Shown here piece by piece: positions 53,170-62,508 of a stretch of DNA of 64,000 nucleotides. Location: positions 3,042,001-3,106,000 of the forward strand of contig NC_009656.1 of NCBI RefSeq assembly GCF_000017205.1, given 5' to 3'. The notes under the pieces were generated by a model, which saw only the letters and a program-made list of their open reading frames with translations, was not told the DNA's origin and ran no database searches. This stretch comes from Pseudomonas paraeruginosa PA7. Its GTDB lineage: Bacteria > Pseudomonadota > Gammaproteobacteria > Pseudomonadales > Pseudomonadaceae. The translations under genes were made by a program, and so were the position numbers. Within the stretch, counting starts at the first letter, position 1; each line of letters begins with the position of its first letter.

Positions 53170-54498
53170 TCACTCCCAGACCAGCATCTGCAGGCTGGAC
53201 TTCACCGGGACATCCAGGCCGTCGTTGCCGCTCAGGGGTGTGACCTTGCCGCTGAGCGGGTCGTGCAGGGTGGCCTGCCTGAGGTCCGGGAGGCGCACGT
53301 TGCCGCCGCGGGCCGACCAGAACAGCCAGACGTGGTGGCCGTCCTCGCGGGTCCAGCCGATGCTGAAGGAGCCGTCGGGCAGGTCCTCGGTGAGCGGCGG
53401 ATCGGCCGGGCGCAGTTTCGGTCCGGTGACCTCGAGGAAGCGTTGCAGGGCCAGGTAGACCGGCTTGGGATTGGCGTCCAGGTCGAGCAGGCCATAGTCG
53501 CGGTCGCGCACGCTGGCGCGCTGGTCCAGGTCGCTCAGGGTGAACAGGAAGATCCGGTCGTAGTCCAGCGCGCTCATCAGCGCCAGGCGGCGCAGCACGT
53601 AGTCGGCCTGCCCTTCGACACCGATGATGTCCTGGGCCTCCTTCGGTCCCTTGTAGGCCGACCAGCCCCATTCGGTGCTCCAGATCGCCGGTACGCCGGC
53701 GTTGCGCAGGGCGCGGTTGAGCTGGTTGGCGTGGGAGACGAAGTCCAGGTTCCAGGGATGGTTGCCTTCCGGCAACTGGGTGTAGGGGTGGTAGCTGGCG
53801 ATGGTGCCGAGGCTTTCCACGCCCAGGTGACCGAGGGCGTCGAGCATGGTGCGGCCGTCCGGCATCTCGCTGAAGAAGGCCATCCCGGCGGACACCACCG
53901 GCTTGTCCGGGTCGACCAGGCGCAGGGCGATGGTGCTCGCCTGGAGCAGCCTGGCGTAGCCTTCCGGATCGGCCTTGGGCCGCCAGAAGCCGATCAGGTT
54001 GGGTTCGTTCCACACCTGCCAGGCGGCCACGCTGGGGTAGCGCTGCGAGAGCATGGCCATGCGCCGGGCGAAGACTTCCGGGTCGCGCGGCGGATACTGG
54101 TCCTGGAACGGCGAGTAGAACGGCGCTGTGGTGATGAAGCGGGCCGAGCCGACCAGGTAGAACACCGACTTCAGCTGGCGCGCCTCGAGATCCTTGACCA
54201 ACTGGTCGAGGGAGGCCAACTGGTACTGGTCCTCGGCGGTTTCCAGGCGGTCCCAGTGCAGGTCCAGGCGCACCCATTCCAGCCCCAGCTCCTGCAGGCG
54301 GTCGATCTGCTTGTTGTAGCGCTCCGGACTGAACCAGAGGAATTGCGCGTTGACCCCGAGGAAGTCCTTCCAGACCACTTCGCGAGGTGCCTTCAGCACC
54401 TGGATCTCGGCGTCCGCGGGACGCCCCCAGAACACCAGCAGCAGTACCACGGCGAGCAGCAGCGCGCTGCCGCCCAGATAGATTCCCTTACGTGCCAT
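53170..54498 (-). CDS. pslG: PslG, glycoside hydrolase (GH39-type)
   Basis: A 442-residue protein with one N-terminal membrane anchor (residues 6-24) and a periplasmic TIM barrel. The catalytic pair is Glu165 (QVWNEPN, acid/base) and Glu276 (WSTEWGW, nucleophile), matching the known PslG active site. It cleaves Psl endo-wise and is used during synthesis or to trim the polymer. It overlaps pslF by 11 bases. Confidence 0.95.
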   Translation of the reverse strand: MARKGIYLGGSALLLAVVLLLVFWGRPADAEIQVLKAPREVVWKDFLGVNAQFLWFSPERYNKQIDRLQELGLEWVRLDLHWDRLETAEDQYQLASLDQLVKDLEARQLKSVFYLVGSARFITTAPFYSPFQDQYPPRDPEVFARRMAMLSQRYPSVAAWQVWNEPNLIGFWRPKADPEGYARLLQASTIALRLVDPDKPVVSAGMAFFSEMPDGRTMLDALGHLGVESLGTIASYHPYTQLPEGNHPWNLDFVSHANQLNRALRNAGVPAIWSTEWGWSAYKGPKEAQDIIGVEGQADYVLRRLALMSALDYDRIFLFTLSDLDQRASVRDRDYGLLDLDANPKPVYLALQRFLEVTGPKLRPADPPLTEDLPDGSFSIGWTREDGHHVWLFWSARGGNVRLPDLRQATLHDPLSGKVTPLSGNDGLDVPVKSSLQMLVWE

Positions 54499-55675
54499 GA
54501 ACGGTTCCCACCATGTCGTTGAACAGTGCCTGGAAGCGCAGCGCGGTGCGCGCCCAGGTCCGCGCATGGCCGATCGCTCCGGCGCGCTCGGCCCAGGCCT
54601 GGGCCAGGCGGGGTTCGCGCGCGAGGTTCAACAACTGTTCGGAGAGGGCTGCCACGTCACCCTGAGGGTAGATGGCGCCGTTGCCGCTGGCGACTTCCTC
54701 GGCGAACGCGCGGGCGTCCGAGGTGATCGCCCCGCGCCCGCAGGCCGCCGCCCAGGACAGGGCGCCGCTGGTACCGCGCTGCTGGCCGAGCAGGCCGAGC
54801 TTCTTCGACTCGCGGTACGGCAGCACCATCACATGGTGGGCCTGGATGGTGCGCGGGATATCCGCGGCGGCCAGGTTCAGGTTCCAGTCGATGGCTTCGG
54901 CCAGGCCGAGTTCGGCGATCTGCCCCTTCAACTGGTCGAGGTAGTTGCCGCCGGCGCCGAAGGCCATCTCCGCGGCGGTGCCGCCGGCGAGGGTCAGGCG
55001 CACGCGCTGGCGTGTCTCCGGGGCGCTGGCGAACAGGTCGGCAAGGGCTTCGAGGAGGTCCTCGATGCCCTTGCCGCGATAGATGAAGCCGAAGTACAGC
55101 AGGCGCAGGGTCTCCAGCGACGGCAGCGGCACCGGGGCGATCTCCAGGTTGCCATGGTTGATCACCTCGACCCGCCCAGGCGGCAGGCGCATCCGCCGGG
55201 CCAGGCACTCGCCGCCCAGGCCGGTGAGGGTCACCAGGCGCGTCAGGCCCTGGGCCACGGCGCGCTCTTCGCGCAGGGTCAGCGGGTCGGCGAGCACCAC
55301 GGCGGCCTGGGGCAACGGAGAGGGCAGGTGTTCCAGCAGGTTCAGCGGCCAGGGCAGGCGCTCGCGGCGCCAGACCATGCGCTCCGGATCGTGCACGGTG
55401 GCGCTCAGTGGCAGGCGCGGGAAGCGCTTGCGCAGCTCGCGCAGGGCGATGAACTCGCCGAGGCGGCCGCCGCCGAGTTCGGCATGGACCAGGTCGAAGA
55501 CGTTCCAGTCGACGCTGTCCAGCCGGCTGACGATGTTCGCGCTGCCGGCCGCCACGCCGGCGAGCGGCGTGGCTACTTCGATGCCGAGACCCTGCAGGGC
55601 GTTGCGGAAATGACTGGCGTAGTCGGCGATGCCATTCTTTTCCGGCGGCAGGGGCGCGAGGAGGGCGATGCGCAT
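54488..55675 (-). CDS. pslF: PslF, GT4-family glycosyltransferase
   Basis: A 395-residue GT-B enzyme: MRIALLAPLPPEKNGIADYASHF at the start and LRLLYFGFIYRGKGIEDLLEALA plus a C-terminal GTSGALSWAAACGRGAITSD donor region. It probably adds glucose or rhamnose to the repeat unit. Its ATG overlaps the pslE stop by one base. Confidence 0.92.
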   Translation of the reverse strand: MRIALLAPLPPEKNGIADYASHFRNALQGLGIEVATPLAGVAAGSANIVSRLDSVDWNVFDLVHAELGGGRLGEFIALRELRKRFPRLPLSATVHDPERMVWRRERLPWPLNLLEHLPSPLPQAAVVLADPLTLREERAVAQGLTRLVTLTGLGGECLARRMRLPPGRVEVINHGNLEIAPVPLPSLETLRLLYFGFIYRGKGIEDLLEALADLFASAPETRQRVRLTLAGGTAAEMAFGAGGNYLDQLKGQIAELGLAEAIDWNLNLAAADIPRTIQAHHVMVLPYRESKKLGLLGQQRGTSGALSWAAACGRGAITSDARAFAEEVASGNGAIYPQGDVAALSEQLLNLAREPRLAQAWAERAGAIGHARTWARTALRFQALFNDMVGTVHGT

Positions 55676-57663
55676 CAGAACGCGCTCCGGTAGCGGGCGA
55701 TGGTCTGCAGGACCTTGCTCGGCACCTCGAAGCGGCGCCGGTTGATGATGATCCCGTCGACCTTGCCGAACGCCGTGGTGAGGATGGTCAGCGCATGCTC
55801 GACCACCGGCACGGTGCTCTTCTGCGCCTCCACCACCAGGGCGATCAGGTCGGCGCGGCGCAGGGCGATGAAGGCCTCGCGGCTGTCCAGCAGGGCCGGC
55901 GCGTCGAGCAACACCACTTCGCCCGGCTGGGCCGGCTCGCCGCCGACCCGCACGCGCACGCCGTTCTCTTCCAGCAGGCGGCGCAGCTGCTCGATGATGA
56001 AGGTCACGCCTTCGCCGTGGCGCGCCGAGGTCAGGCCGAGGGTCAGGCCCTTTTCCTCGATGCGCGCGTAGGGCAGCAGCCCGTACAGCCGGTAGATACT
56101 GGCGGTGAAGGCGTTGCTGCTCTCCGCGGTGCTGTCGCTCAGCTCCGGCAGGGTGGTCCACAGCGGCAGGCCGAACTTCTCCTCGACCAGGCCGCCATCG
56201 TGGATGCGCTGGTCGAGCAGGTAGCAGAGGTATACCACCAGCAGGCCGACGGCGAGACCGAAGGGCACGGCGAGGAACAGCATCAGCAGGGTCTTCGGGA
56301 AGATCCGCCCGGGGTTGTAGGTGGCTTCCTCGATCACCGAGATGTTGCTGATCTGGCTCTTGTCCAGCTCGCGGTCGATCCGCGATTTCTCCAGGCTGTC
56401 GACGTACAGCGCGTAGTTGCGCTCGGTGGCGTTCAACTCGCGCTGCAGGCGCGCCAGGGTCGGCTCGATATCCAGCGCCTCGCGCCGTTGCGCCTCGAGT
56501 TCGGCGAGCTGCTTTTCCTGCTCGGCGAGCTGGGTGCGCAGCGCCGCGTTGTTGCTGGTCTCGTCGAGCAGCACGCGCTCCAGGTGGGTGGTCAGGGTGT
56601 TCGGCGCGCGGTCCTCGGAACTCTGCACGGTGGCGCCTTCGTCCCGGACCTCTTTCTCCAGGGCGCGGATCGACGCATCCAGGGCTTTCACCGGCGGCGC
56701 GTCGTCGGTGTAGGTGCGCATCATGTCGGCGCGTTCCAGGCGCTTCTGGTTGAGCAGCCGGCGCAGGTCCTGCTGCGCCGGGTTCAGGGCGATCTGCCGC
56801 ACCGTGACGATTTCCCGCGGCAACCCCTTCAGCTGCTGGCGGGTGGACTCCAGGGCGCTGTCGGAGGAGGCGATCAGGCGGATCGAGTTGAAGCGCTCGC
56901 CGCGCAGCACGTTGATCCGTTCGGAGAGATCCTGCAGGCGGTCCTCGATGCTGGAGGCGCCGATCTCATTGAGATGCTTGAGAATCTGCGCCTTGTAGCT
57001 CTTGATCTGCGCCGCGCTGTCGGCGGTCTGTGCCTCGTAGAAGGCGTACAGGCTCTTGCGGCCGAGCGCCTGGGTGCGCTCCTCCATGTAGATCTCGATC
57101 CAGGCCTTGACCACTTCCTGGGCGACTTCCGGCTCGCTCCAGGTGAAGCTGATCTCCATCACCGTCGAGCCGGCCGCGTGGGTGACCTCGAATTTCTTCT
57201 CCAGGTCCTTGGCCAATCGCTCGACCGCGGTGGTTTCCTCGATCACGCCGAAGGTTTCCAGGGTCACGCGTATCCCGTCGAACACCGCGCCGACGGCTTT
57301 CTTCACATAGAACTTGGTGCGCTTCCACAGGCCCTCCGGCGGCGGCCGGTTGGCCAGCACCTCGAGGTAGCGCTCGGCCACCTGGCGGACGATCGGCCGG
57401 CCGGTGAGCAGGCGCTCTTCGTCGACGATCGGGTCGCGCTGGGTGCTGGGCATGACCAGCGCCTGGCGGTTGCTGATCTCGATCGGCAGGGTCGAGTCGC
57501 GGCCCGGCTTGACCAGCAGGCGCGCGTTGGACTCGTACTTGGCCGGCAGCAGGAAGGCGCCGAGGACGATGATCACCAGCGCGCTCAGGGCGGCCAGCTT
57601 GAATTCGCGCTGGTAGATGAACAGCAGGCGCAACAGGTCACGCAAGGAACGGATTTCTATCAT
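55675..57663 (-). CDS. pslE: PslE, Wzz/BY-kinase-like polysaccharide co-polymerase
   Basis: A 662-residue inner-membrane protein. First helix at residues 20-40, a large periplasmic region rich in coiled coil (about 190-430), second helix at about 450-475, then a cytoplasmic domain. That domain resembles a bacterial tyrosine kinase, but the Walker A position reads ARHGEGVTF (residues 547-555) without the GK(S/T), while VLLDAPALLDS still resembles Walker B. It probably sets chain length and couples synthesis to PslD without classical kinase activity. No C-terminal tyrosine cluster is present. Confidence 0.92.
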   Translation of the reverse strand: MIEIRSLRDLLRLLFIYQREFKLAALSALVIIVLGAFLLPAKYESNARLLVKPGRDSTLPIEISNRQALVMPSTQRDPIVDEERLLTGRPIVRQVAERYLEVLANRPPPEGLWKRTKFYVKKAVGAVFDGIRVTLETFGVIEETTAVERLAKDLEKKFEVTHAAGSTVMEISFTWSEPEVAQEVVKAWIEIYMEERTQALGRKSLYAFYEAQTADSAAQIKSYKAQILKHLNEIGASSIEDRLQDLSERINVLRGERFNSIRLIASSDSALESTRQQLKGLPREIVTVRQIALNPAQQDLRRLLNQKRLERADMMRTYTDDAPPVKALDASIRALEKEVRDEGATVQSSEDRAPNTLTTHLERVLLDETSNNAALRTQLAEQEKQLAELEAQRREALDIEPTLARLQRELNATERNYALYVDSLEKSRIDRELDKSQISNISVIEEATYNPGRIFPKTLLMLFLAVPFGLAVGLLVVYLCYLLDQRIHDGGLVEEKFGLPLWTTLPELSDSTAESSNAFTASIYRLYGLLPYARIEEKGLTLGLTSARHGEGVTFIIEQLRRLLEENGVRVRVGGEPAQPGEVVLLDAPALLDSREAFIALRRADLIALVVEAQKSTVPVVEHALTILTTAFGKVDGIIINRRRFEVPSKVLQTIARYRSAF

Positions 57664-57677
57664 GGCGATGGCGCTCC

Positions 57678-58448
57678 TCAGCGATCGTTGTTGACGGTGT
57701 AGCTGACGCCGACGCCGATGGACTTGGCGAAGGGCAGCAACTGGTTGAGGTAGACGTCGACGCCCTCGATGCGATCGCCGACCATCGACTTGGGCACGAA
57801 GACGATGTCGCCACGCTGCATGGCCAGGGGCTTGCGGCCTTCCGGGCCGATCTTCATCAACTGGCTGAAGTCGAGGAAGTAGGCGTGGTAGCGGCCTTCG
57901 GAATCCTCGCGCATGAGCGCCACGCGGCGGGCGTCGCCCACCGGCAGGATGCCGCCGGCGCCGAGGATCGCCTGCTCCATGTTGTTGGCCGCCGGGATCG
58001 GCACCGCCGACGGGTTGCGCACCGCGCCGCCGACGAACACGGTGTTGCCCGGCGCCTGGTTGATGTTCACCGTGACCCGCGGTTCGCGGTAGATCGGCGC
58101 GAGCTTGGTGGTCAGCTCGTTGGCGATCTCCTGCGGGGTGCGATGCGCGGCCTGGATGCGGCCGATGAACGGGTAGTAGATGCTGCCGTCGTTGAGCACG
58201 GTGTAGAGCGTCAGCTCGTAGATGGTGGCGACATTGAACGCCGAGAGGGTCGGCATCTCACCGGCGTCGCGGACGATCCGCAGGGTGTCCCCGACGCGCA
58301 CCCGTTCCATCGCCGGAGGCAGCCTGGCGAGCTCCTCCAGGGCGCGCTTGCCGCTGTCCACGGTGTCGCTGTCCGGTGCGGGTATCCGTGCGGGTGTGTT
58401 GCATGCGGCCAGGGCGAGCATGGCGAGCATGAGGAGGGTGCGTTTCAT
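57678..58448 (-). CDS. pslD: PslD, Wza-like exopolysaccharide export lipoprotein
   Basis: A 256-residue lipoprotein: signal LLMLAMLALAAC with the lipidated Cys16. It has a polysaccharide export domain (VRVGDTLRIVRDAGEMPTLSAFNVATIYELTLYTVLNDGSIYYPFIGRIQAAHRTPQEI) and a SLBB-like repeat (INQAPGNTVFVGGAVRNPSA). It lacks the long extra domain of Wza and so may need another outer-membrane partner. The ATG at 58448 gives the known length; ATGs at 58472 and 58481 are less likely. Confidence 0.94.
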   Translation of the reverse strand: MKRTLLMLAMLALAACNTPARIPAPDSDTVDSGKRALEELARLPPAMERVRVGDTLRIVRDAGEMPTLSAFNVATIYELTLYTVLNDGSIYYPFIGRIQAAHRTPQEIANELTTKLAPIYREPRVTVNINQAPGNTVFVGGAVRNPSAVPIPAANNMEQAILGAGGILPVGDARRVALMREDSEGRYHAYFLDFSQLMKIGPEGRKPLAMQRGDIVFVPKSMVGDRIEGVDVYLNQLLPFAKSIGVGVSYTVNNDR

Positions 58449-58477
58449 GAGGGGGCACTTCCTGTAGGTCATGATGT

Positions 58478-59389
58478 TCACTTCCAGTAGCCTGGAAACA
58501 TGCTGATGCGGCGCTTGAGGGCGACCGGCAGGTGGCGTTCCAGCTGGCCCAGGCGGTAGCCGAGCAGCTTGAACGCGCTACGCAGCGCTATTTCAGGTAC
58601 GCGATACAGGGCGCCGGCGGCACGCAAGGCCTGTATCTCGGCGAGGACATAGCGCTTGCCCTCGCCACCCGCGCCGCCGAAGGCGGCACGTATCCAGCGC
58701 TCGCGGCCGTAGAACACGCCGATGTCGAAGTAGCGGCGGAACTCTTCCAGCAAGCGGTAATCGTGGGAATGGTAGACCTCGGCGCTGGCCGCGTAGCGCA
58801 CCGCGTAGCCGGCCTGCAGCAGGCGCGCGGCGACATAGGCGTCCTCGCTGCCGATGACGTCCTCGGGGAAGCCGCCGACGGCCGCCAGGGCGTCGCCGCG
58901 GTAGGCGGAGAACGAGTCGGAGCTGAAGCAGGTCTTGATTCCCAGTTCGGCGGCGTCGGCCAGGCGCTTGCTGCGCCCCTGCGGCGGATAGTTGAAGCGC
59001 CGTGCCTGGGCGCCGAGCAGGCCGGCACCGGGGTGCGGCAGTTGGCGGCCGTAGGCCACGCCGATGTCGGCCTCGGCGTAGAGCTCGTCGAGCAGGTTGG
59101 CGAAACTGTCGGGCGAGGCGGGAATGGCGTCCTGGGTCAGGTAGATCAGCGCGTCGGCCTCGACCTGCTGGCTGGCCCAGCGCCGCGTCCCGCCGTGGTT
59201 GAAGCTGGCCGGCTCGATGACCTCGACCCGCGCGCCGAAGGCGCGGAAGCGCTCCACCGTGTCGTCGCTGGAGCGGCTGTCCACCACCAGGATGCTGTCC
59301 GGTTGCCGCCGTTGCGCGGCCAGCGCCGGCAGCAGTCGGTCCAGGTGCGCGCCGGCGTTGCGCGTGGGAATGACCAGGGCGCAGCGCAT
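58478..59389 (-). CDS. pslC: PslC, GT2-family glycosyltransferase
   Basis: A 303-residue GT-A enzyme: CALVIPTRNAGAHLDRLLPALAAQRRQPDSILVVDSRSSDDTVE at the donor site, and GSEDAYVAARLLQAGYAV (ED of the acidic motif) in the acceptor half. It was compared with rhamnosyltransferases in early annotation; the sugar added is probably rhamnose. Its ATG overlaps the pslB stop by one base. Confidence 0.92.
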   Translation of the reverse strand: MRCALVIPTRNAGAHLDRLLPALAAQRRQPDSILVVDSRSSDDTVERFRAFGARVEVIEPASFNHGGTRRWASQQVEADALIYLTQDAIPASPDSFANLLDELYAEADIGVAYGRQLPHPGAGLLGAQARRFNYPPQGRSKRLADAAELGIKTCFSSDSFSAYRGDALAAVGGFPEDVIGSEDAYVAARLLQAGYAVRYAASAEVYHSHDYRLLEEFRRYFDIGVFYGRERWIRAAFGGAGGEGKRYVLAEIQALRAAGALYRVPEIALRSAFKLLGYRLGQLERHLPVALKRRISMFPGYWK

Positions 59390-60855
59390 CAGGCTTTCTT
59401 CTCGTCGCTGGCGGGGGCGCGACCGTAGATGTCGTTGAAGCGGACGATGTCGTCCTCGCCGAGGTACTCGCCGCTCTGCACCTCGATCATCACCAGATCG
59501 ATGATCCCCGGGTTGCTCAGACGGTGGCTGTGGCCGGCGGGAATGAAGGTGGACTCGTTGGTATTGAGGAGGAATTCGCGCTCGCCGTTCTCCACCAGCG
59601 CCATGCCGCTGACCACGATCCAGTGCTCGCTGCGATGGTGGTGCATCTGCAACGACAGCGAGGCCTTGGGCCGCACCACGATGCGCTTGATCTTGAAGCG
59701 GCGGCCTTCCTCGAGCACGGTGTAGGTGCCCCAGGGCCGGCTGACCGTGCGGTGCAGGCGGAACGCGTCGTGGCCGCGGCGCTTGAGTTCCTGGGCGACG
59801 AACCTGACGTCCTGGCTGCGCGCCGCGTCGGCCACCAGCAGGGCGTCGGGGGTGTCGACGATGATCAGGTCGTGCACGCCGACGGCACCGACCAGGCGCT
59901 TCGGCGAGTCGATGTAGCAGTTGCTGACGTCGTGCAGCACGCTTTCGCCGCGCACCTGGTTGCCGTTTTCGTCCGCCGGGCTCAGCTCGCGCAGCGCCTG
60001 CCAGGAGCCGATGTCGCTCCAGCCGATGGAGCAGGGCACCACGGCGACCTTGTCCGAGCGTTCCATCAGCGCGTAGTCGACGGAAATGTCCGGCGCCTCG
60101 GCGAAGGCCCCGGCGGCCAGCTCGCGCTGGCGGCACTGACCGTTCTCCAGGCTGCTGCCGTCGGCCAGGGCGGCGCGGGCGGCGACCAGCACGTCCGGCG
60201 CGTGGCGCTCCAGTTCCGCCAGCACGCTGGCGGCCTGGAAGCAGAACATGCCGGCGTTCCACAGGTACTTGCCGCTGTCCAGGTAGGACTGGGCGGTGGC
60301 CTGGTCGGGCTTCTCGACGAAGCGCGCGACCCGGAAGCCGTTGCCCAGCGGGGCGCCCTGTTCGATATAGCCGAAGCCGGTCTCGGCGCGCTCCGGGGTG
60401 ATGCCGAAGGTGACCAGGTAGCCCTGTGCCGCGAGTTCGCGAGCCTTGGCCACCGCCGCGGCGAAGGCCTGCTCGTCGCGGATCAGGTGGTCGGCGGGAA
60501 GGATCAGCAACTGCGCCTGGTCGCCGAAGTGTTCCTGCACATGCAGCGCGGCGGCGGCGATGGCCGGCGCGGTATTGCGTCCCACCGGCTCCAGCAGCAG
60601 GTCCTGGGCCAGGCCGCTGCGGTTGACCGCGCGGTAGTCGTCGAGGGTGCGGAACAGCAGGTCGCGGTTGGTCACCGTGAGCAGGCGGGCGACGTCCGGC
60701 AGCCCGGCGATACGCAGGAAGGTCTTCTGCAACAGGCTCTGGTCATCGGCCAGGCGCATGAAGGGCTTCGGCATGCTCTCCCGGGAAACCGGCCACAGGC
60801 GGGTCCCGGAACCGCCGGAAACGATGCAGGGAATCAGCGGGGCGACGGCGTTCAT
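59389..60855 (-). CDS. pslB: PslB, bifunctional mannose-6-P isomerase / GDP-mannose pyrophosphorylase
   Basis: A 488-residue type II enzyme. The pyrophosphorylase half starts CIVSGGSGTRLWPVSRESMPKPF. The isomerase half at the C-terminus is a cupin (YTVLEEGRRFKIKRIVVRPKASLSLQMHHHRSEHWIVVSGMALV) holding the zinc ligands. Together they make GDP-mannose for Psl and can stand in for WbpW/AlgA. Overlaps pslA by one base. Confidence 0.95.
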   Translation of the reverse strand: MNAVAPLIPCIVSGGSGTRLWPVSRESMPKPFMRLADDQSLLQKTFLRIAGLPDVARLLTVTNRDLLFRTLDDYRAVNRSGLAQDLLLEPVGRNTAPAIAAAALHVQEHFGDQAQLLILPADHLIRDEQAFAAAVAKARELAAQGYLVTFGITPERAETGFGYIEQGAPLGNGFRVARFVEKPDQATAQSYLDSGKYLWNAGMFCFQAASVLAELERHAPDVLVAARAALADGSSLENGQCRQRELAAGAFAEAPDISVDYALMERSDKVAVVPCSIGWSDIGSWQALRELSPADENGNQVRGESVLHDVSNCYIDSPKRLVGAVGVHDLIIVDTPDALLVADAARSQDVRFVAQELKRRGHDAFRLHRTVSRPWGTYTVLEEGRRFKIKRIVVRPKASLSLQMHHHRSEHWIVVSGMALVENGEREFLLNTNESTFIPAGHSHRLSNPGIIDLVMIEVQSGEYLGEDDIVRFNDIYGRAPASDEKKA

Positions 60856-62291
60856 CAGTAGACTTCCTTGGTCAGGAGTACGGCGGGCACCGTACGGAAC
60901 AGGATGTAGAGATCGAACCACACCGACCACTTGGCGATGTATTCGAGGTCGTATTCCACGCGTTTCTTGATCTTGTGCAGGGTGTCGGTCTCACCCCGGT
61001 AGCCGTTGATCTGCGCCCAGCCGGTGATGCCCGGCTTGACCCGGTGGCGCGAGCTGTACTCGCTGACCGCTTCCTCGAAGGGAATGCCGGCGGCCTTGGT
61101 CGCCGTGGCGTGGGGGCGCGGGCCGACCATCGACATGCTGCCGGCGAGCACGTTGAACAGCTGCGGCAGCTCATCGATGCTGGTCTTGCGGATGAAGCGG
61201 CCGACCCGGGTGATGCGGTCGTCGTCGCGGGTGGTCTGGCGCTCGGCGTTGGCGTCGGCCTTTTCCGCGTACATCGAGCGGAACTTGAAGACCCAGATCA
61301 GCCGGTTGTTGTAGCCGTAGCGTTTCTGCCGGAACAGCACCGGGCCCTTGGAGTCGAGCTTGATCGCCAGCGCCACCAGCGCCATCAACGGGGCGAACAG
61401 GAGCAGCGCGAGGCTGGCCAGGACCAGGTCCTCGCAACGCTTGATCAGCGGCGACCAGCCGCGCAGCGGCAGTTCGGAGGCGTTGAACATGGGGATGCCG
61501 GAAACATCGACGATGCGGTTGTGGGCATGGCGGAAGGCAGCCATGTCCGGCACCAACAGGACGTTCACCGGCAACTGCCGCAGGCGGTGGACGATGGCGC
61601 CGATGCGCCCTTCGGCGAACCAGGGCAGGGCGACCAGCACCTGGTCGACCTGTTCCTGGCGGATCAGCTTCTCCAGATCCTTGGTGTTGCCCAGCAGCGG
61701 CAGCGAGTTGTAGTTCTCCGGGACCCGCTCGGAGCGGTCGTCGATGAAGCCGATGATGCCCGAGCGGATGTCGTGGTTGCGCATCAGGTATTCGGCCAGG
61801 TGCATGCCGCTCTCGGTGAAGCCGAGGATCACCGTGCGCTGCAGGTACATGCCGCGTTTCATCCAGGTCCGGTACAGGCGCAGCACCAGCAGGCGTTGCA
61901 CGCCGAACAGCACCAGGCTGCCGGTGAACCAGAAGATCACCAGCTTGCTGCTCAGGTAGGGGAACAGGCCCAGGCCCTGGTACATGAACAGCAGCAGGCA
62001 GAACGCCGAGGCCCAGGCGAAGAACATGATGCGGAAGCGCAGGCGGTTGCTGAAGATATCGTCGGAATAGACATCCAGGGCCTGGAACATGATCACCGTG
62101 AGCGCACCGAAGAACAGCAGCAGCCCGAGCATGTCGCTGCGCAGTTCGACGGGCACCAGGCCCGGGTAGTACAGCAGGAACAGCGCCGGGGCGATGGCGG
62201 TGAGCGCGTGTACCAGCTTGGTCGCTACCAGGAAGTACTCGATGAATCCAGCCCGTGTCAGCGACAGGCTATCTACCGACTTCGAATGCAT
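60855..62291 (-). CDS. pslA: PslA, polyisoprenyl-phosphate hexose-1-phosphate transferase
   Basis: A 478-residue WbaP-like initiating enzyme. Four to five N-terminal helices (residues 20-150), a CoA-binding-like central domain (VILGFTESGMHLAEYLMRN) and the C-terminal transferase with FRSMYAEKADANAERQT, KTSIDELPQLFNVLAGSMSMVGPRP and the final HRVKPGITGWAQINGYRGETDT. It loads the first sugar phosphate onto undecaprenyl phosphate. The ATG at 62291 gives the known length but lacks a good ribosome site, in keeping with translational control of the leader. Confidence 0.95.
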   Translation of the reverse strand: MHSKSVDSLSLTRAGFIEYFLVATKLVHALTAIAPALFLLYYPGLVPVELRSDMLGLLLFFGALTVIMFQALDVYSDDIFSNRLRFRIMFFAWASAFCLLLFMYQGLGLFPYLSSKLVIFWFTGSLVLFGVQRLLVLRLYRTWMKRGMYLQRTVILGFTESGMHLAEYLMRNHDIRSGIIGFIDDRSERVPENYNSLPLLGNTKDLEKLIRQEQVDQVLVALPWFAEGRIGAIVHRLRQLPVNVLLVPDMAAFRHAHNRIVDVSGIPMFNASELPLRGWSPLIKRCEDLVLASLALLLFAPLMALVALAIKLDSKGPVLFRQKRYGYNNRLIWVFKFRSMYAEKADANAERQTTRDDDRITRVGRFIRKTSIDELPQLFNVLAGSMSMVGPRPHATATKAAGIPFEEAVSEYSSRHRVKPGITGWAQINGYRGETDTLHKIKKRVEYDLEYIAKWSVWFDLYILFRTVPAVLLTKEVY

Positions 62292-62301
62292 GTTGTTTGC
62301 T

Positions 62302-62318
62302 CTGCCGATCACAGGCAG
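62302..62318 (-). promoter_or_regulatory. Leader hairpin of psl mRNA near the pslA start
   Basis: CTGCC and GGCAG form a small hairpin 11 bases before the pslA start on the minus strand, and a GGA-containing ATGGAC lies directly before it. RsmA/CsrA proteins bind GGA in loops near ribosome sites, and RsmA is known to repress psl translation. That this hairpin is the actual site is inference. Confidence 0.5.
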
Positions 62319-62355
62319 TCCATTGAGTGGATAGGGAAGAGCAAGGCGATGAAGC

Positions 62356-62369
62356 GTCAAATTAGTGAC
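62356..62369. promoter_or_regulatory. FleQ-type box, psl-proximal
   Basis: On the minus strand this reads GTCACTAATTTGAC, fitting the FleQ consensus GTCA-N-TAA-N-TTGAC. It lies 65 bases before the pslA start in an AT-rich block. FleQ with c-di-GMP is known to control psl. Confidence 0.75.
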
Positions 62370-62494
62370 TTTTTTTCATTTGCCACAGGGATTAGTCATT
62401 TTCCCGTCGAATAGGTTCATTCGTCGATAGTGGCTTTGTGATGGCTATCTTAGCATTGCCTGGAAAATAACCGTAGTCTGGGTAAGTTTTTTTA

Positions 62495-62508
62495 GTCAAT
62501 TTATTGAC
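62495..62508. promoter_or_regulatory. FleQ-type box, psl-distal
   Basis: On the minus strand this reads GTCAATAAATTGAC, a near-perfect dyad matching the FleQ box seen before pel. Its centre is 139 bases from that of the proximal box, close to 13 helical turns. Confidence 0.75.
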
